A stretch of DNA of 53,060 bases, from assembly GCA_910587785.1 (NCBI GenBank), contig CAJUOA010000009.1, positions 1-53,060 of the forward strand. The letters run 5' to 3'. Source of the stretch: an uncultured Oscillospiraceae bacterium. Lineage in GTDB: Bacteria; Bacillota; Clostridia; Oscillospirales; Oscillospiraceae. Below are positions 1-8,188 of this stretch, one piece after another (position 1 is the stretch's first letter; the number at the start of each line of letters is the position of its first letter). The notes beneath the pieces were generated by a model. It worked only from the letters and a program-made list of their open reading frames with translations. It was not told the origin of the DNA and did not search any database. Position numbers and translations under genes: made by a program.

Positions 1-2
1 AA

Positions 3-668
3 CTCGTGCAAGCCCAGAAAATACTGCATATAGCTGTTTTCCTGGAGCTCCTGTATAATACCGGCAAGCTGCGCTGCCCCGTATGCGACGGCGCCGGGGT
101 CATCAATTTGGACGTGCAGTTTTTGCCTGACGTAACGATCCCCTGCCCGGAGTGCCGCGGGTCCCGGTACGAAAAAGACGCCTACCGGGTGAGGATTGGG
201 AAGCATTCCCTGCCGGATCTGATGACTATGGACGTGAACGAAGCGCTGGAGGTATGCCGGGACTGGAGGATGGTCCATCAGCGGCTCCAAGTATTGCAGG
301 ATCTGGGCCTGGGCTACCTGACCCTGGGTGAGGAGACCCCCAGCTTGTCCGGCGGCGAGGCCCAGCGTCTGAAGCTTGCCAGCGAGATGGGCCGGGCGCA
401 GTCTGATTCCCTGTTTGTATTCGATAAGCCCACCATTGGCCTGCACCCCCTGGACGTGCGCACCCTGCTGGGGGTATTCCAGACGCTGATCGGGCACGGG
501 GCCACAGTGGTGGTCATTGAACATGACCTGGATGTGATCCGGAATGCGGACTATCTCATCGACATGGGTCCCGGCGGCGGAGAAGCCGGAGGACGTGTGG
601 TGGCGGCAGGGACACCGGAGGCGGTTGCAGGGAATACGAACAGTATCACAGGACGTTATTTGAAATAG
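3..668 (+). CDS. UvrA-family ATPase, C-terminal part (5' end outside window)
   Basis: The reading frame is open to the window edge, so only the last ~220 residues of a UvrA-type protein are visible. A CxxC...CxxC zinc module lies near residues 24-50, the ABC signature LSGGEAQRLKLA near 114-125, and a Walker B region follows. UvrA normally binds damaged DNA and recruits UvrB in nucleotide excision repair; shorter paralogues are linked to self-resistance against DNA-binding drugs. The Walker B motif reads FVFDKPTIGLHP: the family's catalytic glutamate (DEPT) is replaced by lysine. This could mean a paralogue with altered hydrolysis, a decaying gene or a sequencing error. The family assignment is secure; the exact role is not. 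Confidence 0.85.
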   Translation, partial: LVQAQKILHIAVFLELLYNTGKLRCPVCDGAGVINLDVQFLPDVTIPCPECRGSRYEKDAYRVRIGKHSLPDLMTMDVNEALEVCRDWRMVHQRLQVLQDLGLGYLTLGEETPSLSGGEAQRLKLASEMGRAQSDSLFVFDKPTIGLHPLDVRTLLGVFQTLIGHGATVVVIEHDLDVIRNADYLIDMGPGGGEAGGRVVAAGTPEAVAGNTNSITGRYLK

Positions 669-737
669 AAATTAGCAGCTATATATGGCGATCCAGAGTG
701 ATTGGCAGAATAGTTCAATAACCATTATGGGACGTTC

Positions 738-983
738 CTATACCGTATGCAAAGGGCAGCAGCTGCGCCCCGTCAGAGGTGCGCCGGGGGTGGCACAGGT
801 TAGTCTGTCCGGAAAGGAGAAGTTGAGGAAATCCTCCTCTGCAGCGGGGCGGGATGCATAGGTCCCAGATCCCTGCTTCCGCACCAGCATCCCGCGTTGG
901 ACCGGATTGGTGACCGCCTGCCGGATTGTCGCCCGGCTGGCGCCGAACTGGGCTGACAGCTCCGGCTCAGGCGGCAGCTTCAT
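738..983 (-). pseudogene. GntR-family regulator remnant
   Basis: The translation contains the second half of a GntR winged helix (LPPEPELSAQFGASRATIRQ, then VRKQGSGTY), but recognisable sequence stops soon after the wing and no ligand-binding domain follows. The N-terminal helix of the HTH is also missing, and no ribosome site precedes the only possible ATG. It therefore looks like a broken remnant rather than a working repressor. The 461-base gap between the UvrA-like gene and the DUF2461 gene contains only this remnant and the next gene's promoter. Confidence 0.6.
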
Positions 984-1063
984 ATTGGTAGCATGATAGC
1001 ACATTTCAGGGAGAGACGCAGCCATAAGCTTTCCGCGGCGGCGCATACCGGAGCACGCTCCGG

Positions 1064-1092
1064 TTGACAAATCCTGTCCAACGGGGTATGAT
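1064..1092 (+). promoter_or_regulatory. Sigma-A promoter of the DUF2461 gene
   Basis: TTGACA (1064-1069) and TATGAT (1087-1092) are separated by 17 bases, a near-perfect housekeeping promoter placed 38 bases before the ATG at 1130. It shows that the open frame running upstream of 1130 is not translated. Confidence 0.85.
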
Positions 1093-1129
1093 ACCGTCAG
1101 AAAACGACCTTCCGACGGAGGACACGGAT

Positions 1130-1807
1130 ATGTTTCAAGGCTACACCAGCGAGACTCTGGATTTCATGTGGGGCATCCGCTTCAACAACGACCGCGCCTG
1201 GTTCCAGGCCCACAAGGAGGAATACCTCCAGCACCTCTACCAGCCCACTCTGGAGCTGGGGCGGGAGGTCCACAGCCGCTTCACCGAAAAATTCCCCAAG
1301 CTGGGGCTGAACCTCCACGTCTGCCGCATCTACCGGGACGCCCGCCGCCTCCACGGACAGGGGCCCTACAAGGACCACCTGTGGCTGACCCTGCGGACGG
1401 AGAACGACGTCTGGAGCCAGCAGCCGGTCTACTGGTTCGAGATCACTCCCGAGGGCTGGAGCTATGGCGTGGGCTTCTGGAACGCCGGGGCCCAGACCAT
1501 GGCCGCTATGCGCCGGGACATCGACGAGGACCCCAAGCGGCTGGAGAAGATCGCCCGCCGGATCCAGAAGGACGGCGCCTTCTCCGTCCAGGGGCAGGAC
1601 TACGCCCGGCCCAAGGGGGACCCCTCCCCCCTGCTGACCCCCTGGTACAACAAGCGGAGCATCTCCGTGGGCTGTGAGCGGCCCTTTGACGAGTTGGTCT
1701 GCTCCCCGGCCCTGACGGATACCCTGGTGGAGGGCTTCACCTTCCTGGAGCCCTGCTATGAGTACTTCAAATCCTTCTCCGGCGGCGGGCTGGAGGACCT
1801 CAAATAG
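1130..1807 (+). CDS. DUF2461 family protein (TIGR02453-like)
   Basis: A 225-residue cytosolic protein resembling the DUF2461/TIGR02453 family: it starts with a short FxG-type motif and an LxFMWGIRFNNDRAWFQAHK segment, followed by HVCRIYRDARRLHGQGPYKDH and a C-terminal RPF...CSPALTDTL region. The biochemical function of the family is unknown. The ATG at 1130 was chosen because GGAGGA lies 7 bases upstream and a strong promoter occupies 1064-1092; the longer frame would start inside that promoter. The gene is monocistronic, ending at a strong terminator. Confidence 0.88.
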   Translation: MFQGYTSETLDFMWGIRFNNDRAWFQAHKEEYLQHLYQPTLELGREVHSRFTEKFPKLGLNLHVCRIYRDARRLHGQGPYKDHLWLTLRTENDVWSQQPVYWFEITPEGWSYGVGFWNAGAQTMAAMRRDIDEDPKRLEKIARRIQKDGAFSVQGQDYARPKGDPSPLLTPWYNKRSISVGCERPFDELVCSPALTDTLVEGFTFLEPCYEYFKSFSGGGLEDLK

Positions 1808-1810
1808 GCG

Positions 1811-1851
1811 GCAAGGCCCCCGGACGCACCGTCCGGGGGCCTTGCTTTTTT
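1811..1851 (+). terminator. Rho-independent terminator
   Basis: A perfect 15-bp GC-rich stem (GCAAGGCCCCCGGAC and its complement) with a 5-base loop is followed by TTTTTT. It terminates the DUF2461 transcript and also lies just beyond the stop of the convergent cobQ gene. Confidence 0.93.
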
Positions 1852-1852
1852 G

Positions 1853-3316
1853 CTATACTTCCCGGTTGAGCACCCGGTAGACAAACTCCATATCCAGTCC
1901 GCTCCGCACGGCATCGGCCAGCAGGTCATACTGCTGTTCCTTGTACGCGGCGGCGTCAAAGGCCCCCAGCCGGGCGAAATCCGCCCCCTTGCGCTCACAG
2001 AGGGCCCGAAGCACCGCCTCCGCCACGCCGGGGCCGTCGAAGACGCCGTGGAGGTAGGTGCCGTAGACGGTCCCGCCGCCCGCTAAGACCGGGGCCTCCT
2101 CCTGTCCCCGGCCCATGTGGATCTCGTAGCCCTCATAGGCCATGCCGCTGAGGCCGGAGAAGATGCCCCCCACAGGGCCGAAGACGCCCCGGGTCTGCCT
2201 TTGCACCTTGTCTCCCCGGAAGACGGTATCCATCTCCAGCAGGCCCAGGCCCGCGATGGACATCGCGCCCTCTGCCTCCACCCCCTCCGGGTCGGACACC
2301 GTCCGGCCCAGCATCTGGTACCCGCCGCAGATGCCCATCACCGGCGTCCCGGCGGAGGCCGCTTTAAGCACCGCCGCCTCCAGCCCGCACTGACGCAGCC
2401 ACCGCAGGTCAGAGATGGTGCTCTTGGTCCCCGGCAGGAGGATGAGGTCCGGCTGGTGGAGGTCCCGGGGGCTTGCCACGTAGCGCAGGGAGACGTTCTC
2501 ATAGCGCTCAAAGGGGGCGAAGTCGGTGAAGTTGGAGATGCGGGGCAGGCGGATGACCGCGATGTCGATGAGCTTGCGGGCCGTATCCCGGGTGAAGCGC
2601 TCGGAGAGGCTGTCCTCGTCGTCGATGTCCACATGGACGTAGGGCACCACCCCCGCCACCGGCACGCCGCAGAGGTCCTCCAGCATTTTGAGCCCCGGCT
2701 CCAGGATGGCCCGGTCCCCCCGGAACTTGTTGACGATAGTGCCCTTGATGAGGGCGCGCTCCTCCGGCTCCAGCAGGGCCACGGTGCCGTAGAGCTGGGC
2801 GAAGACGCCCCCCCGGTCGATGTCCCCCACCAGCAGGACCGGCGCGTCCACCCGTTTGGCCAGGCCCATGTTCACGATATCGTCCTGCTTGAGGTTGATC
2901 TCCGCCGGGCTCCCGGCCCCCTCGATGACGATGATGTCGTACTCCGCCTCCAGGCTCCGGTATGCCTCCAGGACGGCGGGGAAGAACTCAGGCTTCCTCC
3001 GGTAGTACTCCACAGCCCGCATATTGCCCTGGACCACGCCGTTCACAATCACCTGACTGCCCATGTCGGTGGTGGGCTTGAGGAGGATGGGGTTCATGCG
3101 CACATCCGGCGCTGTGCCCGCCGCCTCCGCCTGGACCACCTGGGCCCGGCCCATCTCGCCTCCGGCGGCGGTGATGAAGGAGTTGAGGGCCATGTTCTGA
3201 CTCTTGAAGGGGGCCGCCCGGTAGCCGTCCTGCTTGAAGATGCGGCACAGTCCCGCCGCAAGCAGGCTCTTGCCCGCGTTGGACATGGTGCCCTGGATCA
3301 TGATGTTCTTTGCCAT
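1853..3316 (-). CDS. cobQ: Cobyric acid synthase (CobQ/CbiP)
   Basis: This 487-residue protein amidates the b, d, e and g carboxyls of adenosylcobyrinic diamide using glutamine and ATP. The N-terminal P-loop-like segment GTMSNAGKS (residues 9-17) belongs to the dethiobiotin-synthetase-like ATPase domain. The C-terminal type-1 glutamine amidotransferase domain has its nucleophile in MGICGGYQML (about residue 330) and its histidine in GTYLHGVF near residue 422. Length is normal. It is the last gene of the minus-strand B12 block, 95 bases after the cobD stop, with a dispersed repeat in that gap. Assignment is secure. Confidence 0.95.
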   Translation of the reverse strand: MAKNIMIQGTMSNAGKSLLAAGLCRIFKQDGYRAAPFKSQNMALNSFITAAGGEMGRAQVVQAEAAGTAPDVRMNPILLKPTTDMGSQVIVNGVVQGNMRAVEYYRRKPEFFPAVLEAYRSLEAEYDIIVIEGAGSPAEINLKQDDIVNMGLAKRVDAPVLLVGDIDRGGVFAQLYGTVALLEPEERALIKGTIVNKFRGDRAILEPGLKMLEDLCGVPVAGVVPYVHVDIDDEDSLSERFTRDTARKLIDIAVIRLPRISNFTDFAPFERYENVSLRYVASPRDLHQPDLILLPGTKSTISDLRWLRQCGLEAAVLKAASAGTPVMGICGGYQMLGRTVSDPEGVEAEGAMSIAGLGLLEMDTVFRGDKVQRQTRGVFGPVGGIFSGLSGMAYEGYEIHMGRGQEEAPVLAGGGTVYGTYLHGVFDGPGVAEAVLRALCERKGADFARLGAFDAAAYKEQQYDLLADAVRSGLDMEFVYRVLNREV

Positions 3317-3342
3317 TGCTTCCTCCGTGTTTTTCGGCGTCC

Positions 3343-3413
3343 ATTCTTTTCTTTGTGTACAAAGAAAAGAATCAAAAGAAAAACTTTTTGTCCGCGAAAC
3401 TTCGTTTCGCTCA
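3343..3413. repeat. Dispersed two-hairpin intergenic repeat, copy A
   Basis: A perfect 14-bp inverted repeat (3343-3372, centre TTTGTGTACAAA) is followed by the linker AAAACTTTTTGTCC and a second hairpin GCGAAAC-TTC-GTTTCGC (3394-3410), ending at GCTCA. It fills the gap between cobD and cobQ and ends exactly at the cobD stop codon. The same layout recurs at 10034, 12684 and 23732. Confidence 0.88.
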
Positions 3414-4454
3414 TGGTATGGTTTTCCGCAGTGCCTCCAGGAATCGCAGATTTTCCTCCCGCGTCCGCACCGCCGCCCGGTACCACCCGGGTCCCAGGCC
3501 GTGGTAGTTGGAGCAGTCCCGGATGAGGACGCCCCGCTCCAAAAGCGGCGCGAAAAGGTCTTCGGGGCTGTAAAAGAGCAGGTAGTTGGCCTGGGAGGGA
3601 CAGGGCGCGAGGCCCAATTTCTCCAGCTCTCCGGCCAGGAACGCCCGCTCCTCCCGGATAAGCTTCCGGGAGCGCTCCAGGTAGTCCCCGGACGCCAGCG
3701 CCGCCACCCCCGCCGCCTGGGCAGGGCCGGACACGTTCCAGGGCTGTGCCGTGCGGCTCATGGCCGCGAGAAGCGTCCGGTCCGCGCTGAGGCAGTACCC
3801 CAGCCGCAGCGCCGCCATGGCGTAGGTCTTCGTAAACGCCCGGAGCAGGAACAGTCCCGGAAAGTCCGCCAGAGCCGCCTTCATAGACGGCCCGCCGCTG
3901 AGGTCCAGGAAGCACTCGTCCAGGAACAGCCGAATTCCCCGGTCCTTGCAGACACGGCAGATGTCCTCCAGCAGGTTCGGGGCGATGAGCTGTCCCGTGG
4001 GGTTGTTGGGGGTGCAGAGGAACACCGCGTCCCAGTCCCCCTCCGCCAGCGCCTCCAGAAAGTCCACGCCAAGGGCGAAGCCATTCTCCGCCCGCAGGTT
4101 CCAGCGCTCCACCCGGCACCCCGCCGCCTCCAGGGCGGAGGCGTACTCCGAGAATGTAGGCGCAAGCTCCAGCGCCCGCCGGGGCCGGACAGCGGCGCAG
4201 TAGGAGTAGATGAGCTCCGCCGCGCCGCTCCCGCAGAGGATGCAGTCCTCCGGCACCCCCTCGTGCTCCGCCAGAGCCCGCACCAGCCCCCGGCACTGGG
4301 GGTCCGGGTACTGGTCCAGGGCCCCGGCGCTCTCCACCACGGCCCGGCGGACCGCCTCCGGCGGGCCCAGGGGGTTGGTATTGACGGAAAAATCCAGTTT
4401 GATCGTGCGCCCCTCACGGTCTCCGCCGTGGGGGTTCTTTGTCTGATAGAGCAT
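3411..4454 (-). CDS. cobD: L-threonine-O-3-phosphate decarboxylase
   Basis: A fold-type I PLP enzyme of 347 residues. It would make (R)-1-amino-2-propanol phosphate, the linker attached to cobyric acid by CbiB. The start MLYQTKNPHGGD matches the family's N-terminal HGGD motif. CTPNNPTG (147-154) and the PLP lysine in RAFTKTYAMAALRLGY (Lys209) are present, and the C-terminal arginine region VRTREENLRFLEAL is intact. It lies between cbiB and cobQ, which rules for this role over histidinol-phosphate aminotransferase, its close relative. Confidence 0.9.
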   Translation of the reverse strand: MLYQTKNPHGGDREGRTIKLDFSVNTNPLGPPEAVRRAVVESAGALDQYPDPQCRGLVRALAEHEGVPEDCILCGSGAAELIYSYCAAVRPRRALELAPTFSEYASALEAAGCRVERWNLRAENGFALGVDFLEALAEGDWDAVFLCTPNNPTGQLIAPNLLEDICRVCKDRGIRLFLDECFLDLSGGPSMKAALADFPGLFLLRAFTKTYAMAALRLGYCLSADRTLLAAMSRTAQPWNVSGPAQAAGVAALASGDYLERSRKLIREERAFLAGELEKLGLAPCPSQANYLLFYSPEDLFAPLLERGVLIRDCSNYHGLGPGWYRAAVRTREENLRFLEALRKTIP

Positions 4455-4479
4455 GAGGTCCCCTTTACTAAAAAATGCT

Positions 4480-5448
4480 TCAAAGTGCCAGCAGTACCAG
4501 CAGTTTCACGCCTCCGCAGACCGCCAGCGCCAAAAACGAGGTGCCGTACAGGAGCCTGCACGCCCGGGGGATGTCCCGGTGCTCGATGTCCCGGAGGGCG
4601 TCGCCGATATAGGGCTTTTTGTGGAGCACGCCGTGGTACCATGCGTCCCCGGCCAGGCGCAGGCCCAGAAGCCCCGCGCACACGGATTCCGTCTGGGCGG
4701 AGTTGGGGCTCGCGTGGTTGAAGCGGTCCCGGCGGAAGATTTTCCACCCCTGTTTTGCGTCCATCCTCAGCAGGGCCCCCGCCGCCAGCATCAGCAGGGC
4801 CGAGAGCCGGGCGGGGAGGAAGTTCATCACGTCGTCCAGCCTCGCCGGGACCAGGCCGATGTTCTTATAGGGCGGCTCCACGTAGCCCAGCATGGAGTCC
4901 ATGGTGTTTACCGCCTTGTAGAAGAACCCCAGCGGCGCGCCGCCCAGGGCCAGGAACACCAGCGGGGCCACCACGCCGTCGGAGGTGTTCTCCGCCACCG
5001 TCTCCACCGCCGCCCGGGCCACCCCGGCCTCGTCCAGCCGGGACACGTCCCGGCCCACGATCATGCTCACCGCGTACCGGGAGGCCTGCAAGTCCCCGGT
5101 CTCCAGAGCGGTGTAGACCTTCATGCTCTCCACCCGGAGGCTCTTGGTTGCCAGAATCTGCCAGCACATGGCACTTTCCACCACCAGGCGGAGCCAGGGG
5201 CTCACCAGGCGGCATCCCCACAGCACAAAAGCAGGCACGACGGTGGAAAGTCCGGCCACCAGTACCCACAACACCCCGCCGGCTATGTTCTCCCCCCGCA
5301 CCGTGGCGGGGAAGAGGCGGCGCAGGCGCTTCTCCAGACCGCTGATGAGCTTCCCGATGGCGGCCACCGGGTGGGGGAAGCCGTGGGGGTCCCCCAGGAT
5401 CAGGTCCATGCCGAACCCGATCAGCAGGGCGTACAGAGACCATTTCAT
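4480..5448 (-). CDS. cbiB: Adenosylcobinamide-phosphate synthase (CbiB)
   Basis: A 322-residue multi-pass membrane protein that joins aminopropanol phosphate to adenosylcobyric acid. Family signatures are LGDPHGFPHPVAAIGKLI near residue 18 and ENTSDGVVAPLVFLALGGAP followed by FYKAVNTMDSMLGY in the middle. Hydrophobic segments occur at both ends. Its ATG overlaps the stop of the upstream triple-fusion gene by four bases (ATGG.. within 5445-5448), so translation is probably coupled. Length is typical. Confidence 0.95.
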   Translation of the reverse strand: MKWSLYALLIGFGMDLILGDPHGFPHPVAAIGKLISGLEKRLRRLFPATVRGENIAGGVLWVLVAGLSTVVPAFVLWGCRLVSPWLRLVVESAMCWQILATKSLRVESMKVYTALETGDLQASRYAVSMIVGRDVSRLDEAGVARAAVETVAENTSDGVVAPLVFLALGGAPLGFFYKAVNTMDSMLGYVEPPYKNIGLVPARLDDVMNFLPARLSALLMLAAGALLRMDAKQGWKIFRRDRFNHASPNSAQTESVCAGLLGLRLAGDAWYHGVLHKKPYIGDALRDIEHRDIPRACRLLYGTSFLALAVCGGVKLLVLLAL

Positions 5449-7424
5449 CCCATCGTCTCCTCGCGTTGAAAGGTGAAGAGGTACACCGGGTTCTGCCCTG
5501 TCATGAGGTGATAGGGCCCGGCTTTGCGGCTTCGCGCGGCGGTGAGGGAGACCGCCTCCGTTTTCAGAAAGTCAAAGTCCCTCATACACGCCGCCAGCTC
5601 CCCCACGGACTCCAGGGTGACTGCCGTGGCCGCGATGCGCACCCCGGGATTTTTCGCCAGAAGCAGGGCAATAATGTCCCGCAGGTTCCCGGAACTGCCG
5701 CCGATGAAGGCATGGGTGGGAGCGGGCAGGTCCCGGCAGACATCTGGGGCGCTCCCGGGGACAATTTCGATGTTCTTTACATGAAAGCGCTCCCGGTTCT
5801 CCGCAAGGAGGGCCAGGGCCTCCGCCTTTTTCTCCACGGCGTACACCCGGCCCCGGCGGGCGGCCAGGGCCATCTCAACGGACACGGACCCGGTCCCCGC
5901 GCCGATGTCCCAGCACACCGCGTCCCCGGTGAGGCGCAGGCGGGAGAGGGCCAGGGCCCGAACCTCGCTCTTGGTCATGGGCACCGGCTCCCCCTGGGAG
6001 CGCTGGAACAGCCCGTCCGGCAGACCCGGCGCGAAGGGGACCGCGTTCTCGTTCTCGATCAGCACCGCGCTCAGGGGATCGAAGGTCCCGCCGGAGAGCT
6101 CCGCCGCCGTGCCGGAGGTGACCGTCTCCTCCGGGTAGCCCAGCCGCTCCCCCACGCTGACCCGCACCTCCCCCAGGCCCGCCGACGCCAAGGCCCGGCA
6201 GAGGTCTGTTACACCATCCGCGCCCCCCACCAGGGCGAAGACCCGGCGGTTCTGGTAAACATCCGGCACGATGTCGCCGTCCCGGCCGTGGAGGCTCAGA
6301 GGGCGCACGTCCTCATAGGAGGTGTGGAGCCGGGCGCAGAGGACCTGCATGGAGCTGAGCCCCGGCAGGACCTCCACCCGGCAGTCCTCCAAAAGGGGCA
6401 GGAGCTTCCGCGCCCCGCTGAAGAACCCGCTGTCCCCGCTGAGGACCACCGTGAACCGGCGGCAGTCCGGGTGCTCCCGGATGCACTGGGCAATGGCCTC
6501 CGGAGCGACGGCCCGGCAGGTCCGCTGTCCCGGTGCGGCGTGTTGGAGCATCCGCTCCGCGCCGATGAGGCAGTCCGCCCCGGCGATGGCCCGGCGGACC
6601 TCCCCGGTCATGGCCTCCGCGCCTCCGGGGCCGATGCCCGCCAGGGTCACCCGGGGCCGGAAACGGAGGCCGAAGCGCTCTTTCAACAGGGCCATGGCGG
6701 CAGAAAAGTCCAGGCCCTCCCGCTGGGGCGGACGGCCCACCACCACCAGGACCGCCCCGGCGTCCCGGGCGGCGGCGGCCTTCTCCTCGAAGCCGCCGGG
6801 GCCTCCGGCGTCCTTGGTGACCAGATATTTTGCCCCCACGGCGCGGAGCATGGCCGTGTTCATCTCCCGGGAGAAGGGGCCCTGCATGGCGATGACGTGG
6901 TCCGGGGCCAGTCCCGCCTCTTGGCAGGACCGCAAGGACGCCTCCATAGGCAGGACCCGGGCGTAACAACGCCCGGCAAAATCCAATAGGCCGGAATATT
7001 TCTTCAATTCTTTACTTCCGGTAGTCAAAAGGACGTTCCCCTCCGTGCGCTCCAGGTACGCCACAGCGCCCTCGATGTCCGGCACCCGGACCGCGCCCTC
7101 CGCATCCCCGGCGGAGGACCGCAGGAGGCGCAGGTACTCCGTCCCCGTCCGCTCACAGGCGGCGGCGATGTTCTCCGTCACGGCGGCGGCGTAGGGGTGG
7201 GTGGCGTCCACCACCAGGTGGAACTGCTCCCGCCGGAACAATTTCTCCATCTCCTCCTCTGTCAGCCGCTCATGGGAGACGGTCAGGCCCTCCCAAGGCG
7301 TCAGGAGGCTCCCGCCGTACTCCGTGGCCACGCAGGCGGTGACGGAGACGCTTTCTCCCTCCAGGAGCTCGATGAGCTCCCGGCCCTCGGTGGTCCCGGC
7401 GAAGACGCACAGCTTCTTACACAT
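5445..7424 (-). CDS. cbiJET: CbiJ-CbiE-CbiT triple fusion (precorrin-6A reductase / precorrin-6B methyltransferase-decarboxylase)
   Basis: One 659-residue protein carries three consecutive corrin-ring enzymes. Residues 1 to about 253 are the CbiJ reductase (VFAGTTEGRELIELL at the start, DATHPYAAAVTENI near 73). About 256-450 is the CbiE C5-methyltransferase (LAGIGPGGAEAMTGE, LSGDSGFFSGARKLL). About 470-659 is the CbiT C15-methyltransferase/decarboxylase (VCWDIGAGTGSVSVEMAL, IGGSSGNLRDI). CbiET fusions (CobL-like) are common; adding CbiJ at the N terminus gives three steps in one chain. It overlaps cbiH upstream by 8 bases and cbiB downstream by 4 bases. Confidence 0.93.
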   Translation of the reverse strand: MCKKLCVFAGTTEGRELIELLEGESVSVTACVATEYGGSLLTPWEGLTVSHERLTEEEMEKLFRREQFHLVVDATHPYAAAVTENIAAACERTGTEYLRLLRSSAGDAEGAVRVPDIEGAVAYLERTEGNVLLTTGSKELKKYSGLLDFAGRCYARVLPMEASLRSCQEAGLAPDHVIAMQGPFSREMNTAMLRAVGAKYLVTKDAGGPGGFEEKAAAARDAGAVLVVVGRPPQREGLDFSAAMALLKERFGLRFRPRVTLAGIGPGGAEAMTGEVRRAIAGADCLIGAERMLQHAAPGQRTCRAVAPEAIAQCIREHPDCRRFTVVLSGDSGFFSGARKLLPLLEDCRVEVLPGLSSMQVLCARLHTSYEDVRPLSLHGRDGDIVPDVYQNRRVFALVGGADGVTDLCRALASAGLGEVRVSVGERLGYPEETVTSGTAAELSGGTFDPLSAVLIENENAVPFAPGLPDGLFQRSQGEPVPMTKSEVRALALSRLRLTGDAVCWDIGAGTGSVSVEMALAARRGRVYAVEKKAEALALLAENRERFHVKNIEIVPGSAPDVCRDLPAPTHAFIGGSSGNLRDIIALLLAKNPGVRIAATAVTLESVGELAACMRDFDFLKTEAVSLTAARSRKAGPYHLMTGQNPVYLFTFQREETMG

Positions 7425-8148
7425 CCCGGTACCCCCTGGGGGTCACCAGCGCGCCGCCAAGCACACGGGTCTGACTGTTCCCCACGAAGACGGTGCAGAA
7501 CATGTCCGCCGGGAAGTCCCGCAGGGATTGCAGGTCCATGACCTCCCGGCTCTCCCCCTCCCGGCCGATGTTCCGGGCCACGCCGCAGGGCCGGTCTGCC
7601 GGAAGGCGCCGCAAAAGGATGTCGCAGGCCCGCCGCAGGTAGTCGGGACGGCCCTTGCTGGCGGGGTTGTAGAGCACCACGGCCAAATCCGCCTCCGCCG
7701 CGGCCTCCAGACGTTTCTCAATCTTCTCCCAGGGCGTCAGCCGGTCGCTGAGGCTGATGACGGCGAAGTCGTGGGTCAGGGGCGCGCCCAGCGGGGCCGC
7801 GCCGGAGCAGGCGGCAGTGAGCCCGGGGACCACCTCGATCTCCGGCTCCGCCGCCTCCCCGCGCAGCTGGAAGAGCAGTCCCGCCATACCGTAGATGCCG
7901 CTGTCCCCGGAGCAGACCATGGCGGTCCGTTTCCCGGACCGGGCGCTCTCCAGGGCCATACGGCAGCGGTCCGCCTCCCTGGTCATGGGGGTGGAGAGGA
8001 ACTCCTTGTCCGGGTAGCGGTCCCGCACCAGGTCGATGTAGACGCCGTAGCCGATGATGACCTCGCTCTCCGCCAGGGCCCGGTCCGCCCGGACCGTCAT
8101 GTTATCGTAATCCCCGGGGCCGATGCCCACCACTGTCAGTTTTTCCAA
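7417..8148 (-). CDS. cbiH: Precorrin-3B / cobalt-factor III C17-methyltransferase (CbiH)
   Basis: A SAM-dependent tetrapyrrole methylase of 243 residues that methylates C17 with ring contraction. Motifs: VVGIGPGDYDNMTVRA at the N terminus, GYGVYIDLV, CSGDSGIYGMAG, VVPGLTAACSGAAPLGAPLTHDF and VFVGNSQT. The start is a TTG at 8146-8148, chosen because GGGAGGAGG lies about 7 bases upstream and the protein then begins directly at the first beta strand; the longer open frame (to 8442) has non-protein-like composition and runs through the neighbouring gene. It overlaps the triple-fusion gene by 8 bases. Confidence 0.92.
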   Translation of the reverse strand: MEKLTVVGIGPGDYDNMTVRADRALAESEVIIGYGVYIDLVRDRYPDKEFLSTPMTREADRCRMALESARSGKRTAMVCSGDSGIYGMAGLLFQLRGEAAEPEIEVVPGLTAACSGAAPLGAPLTHDFAVISLSDRLTPWEKIEKRLEAAAEADLAVVLYNPASKGRPDYLRRACDILLRRLPADRPCGVARNIGREGESREVMDLQSLRDFPADMFCTVFVGNSQTRVLGGALVTPRGYRDV

Positions 8149-8188
8149 AATGTACCTCCTCCCCTTCTTTCGGAAAAGAAGAGGTTTT

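Noticed and set aside
2117..5469. Long plus-strand open frames opposite cobQ, cobD and cbiB
   Set aside because: They are shadows of GC-rich minus-strand genes: composition is rich in Arg, His, Pro and Gly without domains, and no ribosome sites precede them.
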